Below, piece after piece: positions 16,403-22,057 of a stretch of DNA of 22,057 bases (within the stretch, counting starts at the first letter, position 1; every line of letters begins with the position of its first letter). The stretch is from Zipacnadum sp036504235 (lineage in GTDB: Bacteria > Armatimonadota > Zipacnadia > Zipacnadales > Zipacnadaceae). The stretch is taken from positions 1-22,057 of the forward strand of contig DASXVN010000055.1 of assembly GCA_036504235.1 (NCBI GenBank), written 5' to 3'. The translations under genes and the position numbers were made by a program. The notes under the pieces were generated by a model, which saw only the letters and a list, made by a program, of their open reading frames with translations, was not told where the DNA came from and did no database searches.

Positions 16403-18025
16403 ATGAGCAACTCCCCCCGGGAGATTTTGGAGCGGATATATTCGACGCCGCTCGCCGCGCTGCAGCCGCAACTGGACAGCGCTTCCGCGCACCTGAGCCG
16501 GATGAGTCCGACCTGGCGCGAGACGCTGCTTTCGTACGAGCAACCCCCGGCGCCCCTGCGGGAATTTGTGGAGAGCCCGCTGTACCTGAACCTGGAGGGC
16601 CGGGTGTATCCGCAGGTCCTCGAGACGCTGGAGGCGGTATTCACTCCGGGACCGACGGGGGCGACTTACACGGAGGCGGCGATCTGCTGGGGAATCGGCT
16701 CGGGGAAGAGCTTCCTCAGCTCGCTGGCGCTGAGCTACCTGCTGCACCGGACCCTGTGCCTGCGCGATCCGCAGAGCCACTACGGTCTGGCGCCGGGCAG
16801 CCAGATCGCCTTCCTGATCATGGGCGCCAGCGCCACGCAGGCGCAGCGCGTCGTGTTCAGCGAGGTGCGCCGGCGGGTGACGGACTCGCCGTGGTTCCGG
16901 GCGTTCTGCGGCAAGGACCTGCAGCCGCTGGCGACGGAGATTCGCTTCCCCAAGCAGGTGTTCCTGGTGGCGGGCAACTCCGCGGAGACCTGCCCGCTGG
17001 GCTACAACCTGCTGGGCGCGGTGCTCGACGAGGCCGCGTGGCTGACGGAGACCGCGGACGGTCGCTACGACGCGGCGGAGGAAATCTACCACGCCCTGCA
17101 GCGCCGAATTCACAGCCGCTTCTTCGACCAGGGCCTGCTGCTGCTGATCTCCTCCCCCCGGCATGTGGGGGACTTCATCGAGCGCAAGCTGGCGGAGGCG
17201 GAGCGCAGTCCGCGCCTGTACGCCTCGCGCCGCGCGATCTGGGAGGTCAAGCCGGCGCGGCTCTACCGCGGCGAGACCTTCGACTTCGCCGACCTGAAAG
17301 TGCCGGTGGAGTACCGGGAGGACTTCGAGCGCAACCCGGAGCGCGCCTTGCGCGACCTGGCCGCCCGGGCCACGGCGAGCTACTGCGCCTGGTTCAGCGA
17401 GCCGGCGCTGCTCACGGCCTGCGTGGACTCGGCGCGGACCCCGGCGCTGGCGGCCGGCGACCGCTGGCGGCCAGACCTGCGCGCTCCGGATCGCCTGCCG
17501 CGGTTCCTGCACGTGGACCTGGGGCTGCGGCACGACGCGTGCGGTCTGGCGCTGGTCCACTGCCGCCCCGCCCCGGATCGCCCCGGCGAGCCGGAGGTCC
17601 ACGCGGACCTGGTCTGCCGCCTGCGCGCCCCGGAGAACGGGGAGCTGGACTTCAGTCGGGTGCGCGACCTGATCCAGGACCTGACCCGCCGCGGCTACGC
17701 GCTGGCCCAGGTGAGTTTTGACGGTTGGCAGTCGGTAGACAGCCGCCAGATCCTCCGCCGCCAGGGCCTACGCACCGCGCTGGTCTCGGTAGACCGGGAC
17801 CTGTCGGCCTATGAGACCCTCCGCGAGCTGGTCCAAGCCGGCCGGCTAAGACTCCCGCCGGACGAGGACCTCCAGCGCGAGCTACGCAGTCTAGAGCTAG
17901 TCCGCGGCGCCAAGGTAGACCACCCCCGAGGCGGCAGCAAGGACATGTCAGACGCCCTAGCCGCCGCCGCGAGCGAGGCAGTAAAAGCCTGGGGCGGCGG
18001 AGTGGTGGGCGGGCGGGTGGTGTGA
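16403..18025 (+). CDS. terL: Phage terminase large subunit
   Basis: TerL is the ATPase-nuclease motor that packages phage DNA into procapsids and cuts it. The 540-residue protein looks complete. The Walker A-type motif is WGIGSGKS at 96-103 and Walker B is LLGAVLDEAAW with D209/E210. The coupling motif is LISSP near 248-252. The RNase H-like nuclease domain has acidic residues at D372 (HVDLGLRHD), D440 (SFDGW) and D517 (KDMSDAL). GAGG at 16390-16393 lies 9 nt before the ATG and supports this start over upstream in-frame codons. The portal gene follows 32 nt after the stop. Codons are G-ending in preference, unlike topA and its neighbours. The last 70 codons hold many CTA and GTA codons. All catalytic motifs are intact although capsid genes are missing. 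Confidence 0.92.
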   Translation: MSNSPREILERIYSTPLAALQPQLDSASAHLSRMSPTWRETLLSYEQPPAPLREFVESPLYLNLEGRVYPQVLETLEAVFTPGPTGATYTEAAICWGIGSGKSFLSSLALSYLLHRTLCLRDPQSHYGLAPGSQIAFLIMGASATQAQRVVFSEVRRRVTDSPWFRAFCGKDLQPLATEIRFPKQVFLVAGNSAETCPLGYNLLGAVLDEAAWLTETADGRYDAAEEIYHALQRRIHSRFFDQGLLLLISSPRHVGDFIERKLAEAERSPRLYASRRAIWEVKPARLYRGETFDFADLKVPVEYREDFERNPERALRDLAARATASYCAWFSEPALLTACVDSARTPALAAGDRWRPDLRAPDRLPRFLHVDLGLRHDACGLALVHCRPAPDRPGEPEVHADLVCRLRAPENGELDFSRVRDLIQDLTRRGYALAQVSFDGWQSVDSRQILRRQGLRTALVSVDRDLSAYETLRELVQAGRLRLPPDEDLQRELRSLELVRGAKVDHPRGGSKDMSDALAAAASEAVKAWGGGVVGGRVV

Positions 18026-18057
18026 GGCGAGCATCTTTTCGATACAAGGAGAAACGC

Positions 18058-19260
18058 ATGGCTGATCAGGGTTTGCAGGCTTTTGTTTTGGGGGGCTCGG
18101 CGGGGGTTAGTCGGCAGTTGCCGGAGTCCGTTTGGTCCGAGCTTTATGCCGGGGGGGCCGTTGTTGAGCCTCCCTATGATCTGGAGGCTTTGGCGGGGCT
18201 TTATGAGACTAATGCTACTCATAAGGCTTGCGTTGATGCGAAAACCATCAACATCTGTGGCCTTGGCTATCGGTTTGTGGCCCGGAAGGGGGCAGTGGTT
18301 GCCGACGCCTCGCAGCGGGAGGCGCTGGAGAATCTGTTCGCTACCTGCAATCCGGATCAGACCTTTACCGAAGTTATGCGGATGGTCTGGACCGATGTGG
18401 AGTGCTTGGGGAACGGGTATCTGGAAGTTACGCGGTCTAGCCTCGGGGAGATCGACGGGTTCTATCACGTGCCGGCTACTACTGTGCGGGTGCGGGGGGA
18501 CGGGGCGGGGTTCCTGCAGATCCGCGGGGCCGAGCAGCGGGCCTTCCGGCAACTCGGGGGGGCCGAGGCGGTGGATCCCAATACCGGCGCGCCGCAGAAT
18601 GAAATTCTGCACCTCAAGAAGTACACGCCCGAGTCGGGGTACTACGGGGTGCCGGATATCGTGGCGGCGCTGCCGGCGGTGGTGGGGGACAAGGCGGCGC
18701 GGGAGTACAACATTGACTTTTTCAGCAACCACGCGGTCCCGCGCCTGGCGGTGATCGTGGAGGGCGGGCAGCTCTCCGACGACGTCCTGGCGCAGATTCA
18801 GGACTACATGGAGACCGAGATTAAGGGGCAGGGGCACAAGACTCTGGTGCTGGATGTGCCCGGCAACGACGTGCATATCCGCCTGGAGCCGCTCACCGTG
18901 GGGGTCTCGCAGGACGCGGCCTTCCTGGAGTACCGCAAGGCCAACCGGGACGAGATTCTGATGGTGCACCGCGTGCCGCCGAGCAAGATCACGGTGGTGG
19001 AACACGCGAACCTGGCCAACGCGCAGGATCAGGACTCGACCTTCCGCGAGCAGGTGGTGCGGCCCGAGCAGCGGCGGCTGGAATACCGGCTGAACCGCAT
19101 GATCAGCGAGCAGATGGGGATCAGCGACTGGCGGTTCCGGTTTGAGGAAATGGACCTGTCGGAGGCGCGCGAGGAAGCCGAGATCGCGCAAATCTACCAC
19201 GGCATCGGGGCCTGGACGGTGGAGGAGATTCGGGCGCGGCAGGGGCTGGGAGGGGAGTAG
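18058..19260 (+). CDS. Phage portal protein, PBSX-like
   Basis: The portal forms the ring at the capsid vertex through which TerL pumps DNA. The 400-residue product carries the PBSX-type start PPYDLEALAGLYETNATHKA followed by CVDAKTINICGLGY. It continues with GNGYLEVTR, FYHVPATTVRV, EILHLKKYTPESGYYGVPDI and a C-terminal FLEYRKANRDEILMVHRVPP. The length is normal for the family. AAGGAG at 18046-18051 is 6 nt before the ATG. It is the second gene of a terL-portal operon. The first 60 codons use many T-ending codons (GGT TTG, GCT TTT GTT TTG), and the gene is otherwise rich in G-ending codons. At 18481-18540, 14 of 20 codons end in G and 5 in C. No protease, scaffold or capsid gene follows; the next 1 kb is repeats. 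Confidence 0.93.
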   Translation: MADQGLQAFVLGGSAGVSRQLPESVWSELYAGGAVVEPPYDLEALAGLYETNATHKACVDAKTINICGLGYRFVARKGAVVADASQREALENLFATCNPDQTFTEVMRMVWTDVECLGNGYLEVTRSSLGEIDGFYHVPATTVRVRGDGAGFLQIRGAEQRAFRQLGGAEAVDPNTGAPQNEILHLKKYTPESGYYGVPDIVAALPAVVGDKAAREYNIDFFSNHAVPRLAVIVEGGQLSDDVLAQIQDYMETEIKGQGHKTLVLDVPGNDVHIRLEPLTVGVSQDAAFLEYRKANRDEILMVHRVPPSKITVVEHANLANAQDQDSTFREQVVRPEQRRLEYRLNRMISEQMGISDWRFRFEEMDLSEAREEAEIAQIYHGIGAWTVEEIRARQGLGGE

Positions 19261-20284
19261 GGGGTGGTGGTCGGTGGTCTAGGGTGGGGAACGGCGGACG
19301 GCGACGGCTACGGCAACCTCACCCCCCCGCCCCCTCTCCCGCGGCGGACCTTGGGAGAGGGGGAGTACGGCGACGGCAGGGCGAGAGAGCTTCGTGCGTG
19401 GTTGCGCCGGCCTCACCCCCCTGCCCCCTCCCCTGGCAGGGGAGGGGGAGAAAGGCTTCGGCAACGGCCGGGCCCACCCCGCCCTCGGCGGACCTCGGGC
19501 ACCCCTCCCGGAGCGGGAGGGGCTTACGGCAACGGCGAGGGACGGTTGAGGCCTCGCGGGGTGGTTCGCCGGAGGTAGCGAGCGGGCGGCAGGCGCGGTG
19601 CGGACACCGCGCGAGCCGCCCCTGCGAAAGGCAAAGGCGGGACTCCCTCTCGTCCGCCGGGGACGGCGGCCACTCTCCCCCGCTTTGCGGGAGAGAGATA
19701 CGGCGGGAGGCTGCGGGTGGCTGGGAGGTAGCGAGCGGGCGTGTGTTGCTCCGCTGCGCTGCGCAAAACGCGCCCCTACAAAGGCAACGGCAACGGCCGG
19801 GCCGGCCTCGCGGGGCTCGTGCGGCCCCTCCCGGGGGAACGGGGGGCGGCTACGACCGGGCCCACCCCGCCCTCGGGGGACCTCGGGCACCCCTCCCGGA
19901 GCGGGAGGGGCTTCACGGCGACGGCGACGGCGGGACAGGGAGTCGGCGGCGTGGTTGTGCCGGCCTCACCCCCCCCCGGCCCCCCTCTCCGTGGCGCTCG
20001 CCGACGAGTGCCCGCAGGAGAGGGGGGAGTACGTCGACGGCAACGGCCGGGCCGGCCTCGCTGCGCTCGTGCGGCCCCTCCGGGGGGCGGGGACGGCGCT
20101 GAGGCGGGGCGGGGGCGCCTCGGGTGGCGGACGGGCGGCAACGGCGGACCCCTCCCTGCCCTCCCCTAAATAGGGGAGGGTGGGGAAAAGGCAACGGCTT
20201 GTCGCGCGAACCGGGGCGAGCGCGGGGCCGTCTGTGTACGCGGGTATTCGCAAGCGCAGACACCCTCGGAAAGAGGACTAAACT
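19261..20284. repeat. 1-kb repeat island between portal and aldo/keto reductase genes
   Basis: No gene is supported. The island holds CCTCACCCCCC...GAGAGGGGGAG blocks near 19318, 19413 and 19966; long CCCCTCCC-type elements in reverse orientation at about 19470-19521 and 19860-19912; and GTAGCGAGCGGGC...CGCCCCTAC elements at 19575-19624 and 19728-19779. A CTCTCCCCCGC arm lies at 19643-19699, two GGCCTCGC...GTGCGGCCCCTCC elements near 19800 and 20050, and a CCCTCCCCTAAATAGGGGAGGG hairpin near 20159-20180. All GCCGTT tracts read as AACGGC. The last 90 bases are non-repetitive and likely hold the reductase promoter. Confidence 0.7.
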
Positions 20285-21283
20285 ATGACCTTAGGCAAAC
20301 GGAAACTGGGCCAGCAGGGGCTGGAGGTCTCGGAGATTGGGCTGGGGTGCATGGGCATGAGCATGGCTTATGGGCCGGCGGACGAGACCGAGTCGGTCGC
20401 TACCCTGCACCGGGCGCTCGATCTCGGCTGCACCTTCCTCGATACCGCGGAGGCCTATGGACCGTGGACTAATGAGGAGCTGCTGGGGCGGGCGCTTAAG
20501 GGGCGGCGGGCCGAGGCTACTATCGGGACGAAATTCGGCTTTCGCATTGAGAACGGGGAGCGGATCGCGAACGGGCTGGACAGTCGGCCGGAGCACATCC
20601 GGTTGGTGGTGGAGCAGTCGTTGGCGCGCCTGCAGACCGACTATATTGATATTCTCTATCAGCACCGCGTGGACCCGGCGGTGCCCATTGAGGACGTGGC
20701 CGGCGCGGTGGGCGAGCTGATCGCGGCGGGCAAGGTGCGCTATTTTGGGCTCTCGGAGCTGGGCGTGGACAAACTCCGGCGGGCGCACGCGGTCTGCCCC
20801 GTGTCGGCGCTGCAGAGCGAGTACTCGCTGTGGGAGCGGAACCTGGAGGCGGAGATCATTCCGGTGCTGCGCGAACTGGGGATTGGGCTGGTGCCCTTCT
20901 CGCCCCTGGGGCGGGGCTTTCTGACGGGGCAGGCGAAGCGGGCCGAGGAGTATCCCGAGGGCGACTTCCGCCGCACCAACGATCTGCGCTATCAGGGCGA
21001 GAACTTCGACGCTAACATGCGCGCGGCCGAGGTGGTGCACGAGATGGCGCGGGCGCTGGGGGTGAAGTCGGGACAGGTGGCGCTGGCCTGGCTGCTCCAC
21101 AAGGGGCCGGACATCGTGCCGATTCCCGGCACCAAGCGCGTCAAGTACCTTGAGGAGAACGTCGGGGCCGCCGAGGTCAAGCTGAGCGCGGAGCAGGTAA
21201 AGATGCTCGACGAGGCGCTGGCGCCGGATAAGATCGCCGGCTCGCGCTACAGCCCCGCCGTGGCGTCTTTGATTGATCGCTAG
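20285..21283 (+). CDS. Aldo/keto reductase
   Basis: The 332-residue product is an NAD(P)H-dependent oxidoreductase of the AKR superfamily, acting on carbonyl groups in the cytoplasm; the substrate cannot be told from sequence. The catalytic tetrad is complete: D53 and Y58 in FLDTAEAYG, K83 in IGTKFGF, and H127 in YQHRVD. GLGCMGMSMAYG at the N-terminus and IPGTKRVKYLEENVGA near the end are typical of the AKR13-like group, and the latter binds the cofactor. GAGGA at 20273-20277 is 7 nt before the ATG. The gene stands alone, with a strong intrinsic terminator 22 nt after its stop. Its codons favour G at the third position, like the phage genes and unlike the genes left of 13 kb. Confidence 0.95.
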   Translation: MTLGKRKLGQQGLEVSEIGLGCMGMSMAYGPADETESVATLHRALDLGCTFLDTAEAYGPWTNEELLGRALKGRRAEATIGTKFGFRIENGERIANGLDSRPEHIRLVVEQSLARLQTDYIDILYQHRVDPAVPIEDVAGAVGELIAAGKVRYFGLSELGVDKLRRAHAVCPVSALQSEYSLWERNLEAEIIPVLRELGIGLVPFSPLGRGFLTGQAKRAEEYPEGDFRRTNDLRYQGENFDANMRAAEVVHEMARALGVKSGQVALAWLLHKGPDIVPIPGTKRVKYLEENVGAAEVKLSAEQVKMLDEALAPDKIAGSRYSPAVASLIDR

Positions 21284-21305
21284 ACGCTGCCCGTCTACGG
21301 AGGAG

Positions 21306-21336
21306 AGGCCGCAAGCTGCATGCTTGCGGCCTTTTT
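21306..21336 (+). terminator. Intrinsic terminator of the aldo/keto reductase gene
   Basis: GGCCGCAAGC (21307-21316) and GCTTGCGGCC (21322-21331) form a perfect 10-bp stem around the loop TGCAT, followed at once by TTTTT (21332-21336). It lies just after the reductase stop codon and is the only hairpin in the window with a proper T-run. Confidence 0.93.
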
Positions 21337-22057
21337 GCTGCCTGAGTTTCTGGGGGGAGGGAGGCCAAGGCGATGAGTACGGTGAGGGTGTGGAGTCCGG
21401 TGGCGGGGCGGCGGGTGCGGATGGTCATTGGGCCGACGGCGACGGCGGCCCACCCCGCCCTGCGGGCACCCCTCCCGCGGCGGGAGGGGCTAAAGGCGAC
21501 GGCGACGGCAACGGCGACGGCTTCCTCACCCCCGGCCCCTCTCCCCGCGCGGACTGGGGAGAGGGGGGAACGGCTAACGGCAGAGGCGGTGAGGGGGGAG
21601 AGGCGGTCGTTGGTGGCGGGAGGCGGGGGGCGGCGGGTCGAGGCGGAGGAGAGTTGGGTGGAGGTGCTGTGCGGGAAGGGGTGACGGCAACGGGAACGGC
21701 CCTAGCCCTGCCCCTCCCTAAAGGGAGGGGAGCTTGCGGCGTGGTTGGGGAGGCCTCACCCCCCCGGCCCCCCTCTCCTGGCAGGAGAGGGGGGAGTAAC
21801 GGCAGGGGCAACGGCAACGGCTTCCTCACCCCCGGCCCCTCTCCCCGCGGCAGACCTTGGGAGGGGGGAAGGGCTACGGCAACGGCGGCCCACCCCGCCC
21901 TGCGGGCACCCCTCCCGAAGCGGGAGGGGCTAGAGGCAACGGCAACGGCAACGGCCCTACCCCTGCCCCCCTCTAAAAGGAGGGGAGCTTGCGGCGCGGT
22001 TGCGGAGGCCTCACCCCCCCCGGCCCCCCTCTCCTGGCAGGAGAGGGGGGTGTAACG
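21337..22057. repeat. Terminal repeat island
   Basis: No gene is supported. Reverse-oriented CCCCTCCC-type elements lie near 21448-21490 and 21888-21930. CTCACCCCCGGCCCCTCTCC blocks start near 21526, 21756, 21824 and 22009. GCCCCTCC...GGAGGGGAGCTTGCGGCG segments lie near 21711 and 21965. The gaps are filled by ACGGCAACGGC tracts, all in reverse orientation. About 130 bases near 21590-21690 are G-rich but not clearly part of a repeat. The island runs off the window end. Confidence 0.7.

Noticed and set aside
15898..19260. Complete prophage
   Set aside because: Only terminase and portal are recognisable; no integrase, capsid, tail, lysis gene or attachment site was found.

Overview
The window reads as chromosomal DNA of a very GC-rich bacterium. 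No rRNA or tRNA gene fixes its taxonomy. Gly-rich PQQ-type beta-propeller proteins, a small CxxC protein of a kind I associate with Chloroflexota and relatives, and dense palindromic repeat islands make Chloroflexota or Armatimonadota plausible, but this is a low-confidence inference.

Layout. A C-terminal gene fragment (2-112) is followed by a repeat island, then a secreted beta-propeller protein (529-2607) and a small LapA-like membrane protein (2647-3081). The conserved neighbours dprA (3636-4727) and topA (5107-7419) come next, separated by repeats. topA is closely followed by a large polytopic membrane protein with a spermidine-synthase-like domain (7427-9868). A secreted L,D-transpeptidase (10319-11170) and tRNA-guanine transglycosylase (12000-13100) follow. 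Two minus-strand genes come next: a polytopic membrane protein with presenilin/signal-peptide-peptidase-like motifs (14263-13304) and a small CxxC protein (14882-14538). After about 1 kb of repeats lies a phage packaging module: an unrecognised upstream ORF, a full-length terminase large subunit (16403-18025) and a PBSX-type portal (18058-19260), with no capsid or tail genes. Another 1 kb of repeats, an aldo/keto reductase (20285-21283) with a clear intrinsic terminator, and a final repeat island close the window.

Almost every intergenic region is built from the same modular palindromes: CCCCTCCC/GGGAGGGG hairpins, GGCGGGG/CCCCGCC hairpins, CTCTCTCCCGC paired arms, GTAGGGGCG...CGCCCCTAC elements, CCGGCGTCTCGCCGG hairpins, TGAGG-CCCCC blocks and degenerate GCCGTT tracts. 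The GCCGTT tracts point one way to about 15.8 kb and the opposite way from about 19.3 kb. Third-position C/G preference of genes changes over the same interval. This suggests a replication-strand boundary, an inversion breakpoint or an assembly join near the phage module.

The items most worth a second look are this polarity switch, the presenilin-like membrane protein whose tail and stop codon are written by a repeat, the repeat copies at a near-constant distance upstream of three start codons, and the isolated but intact terminase-portal pair preceded by an ORF with no stop of its own. Housekeeping functions visible here are DNA uptake/recombination (DprA), supercoil relaxation (TopA), tRNA queuosine modification (Tgt) and peptidoglycan cross-linking (L,D-transpeptidase). 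Apart from dprA-topA adjacency and the topA-membrane-protein pair they do not form one pathway.
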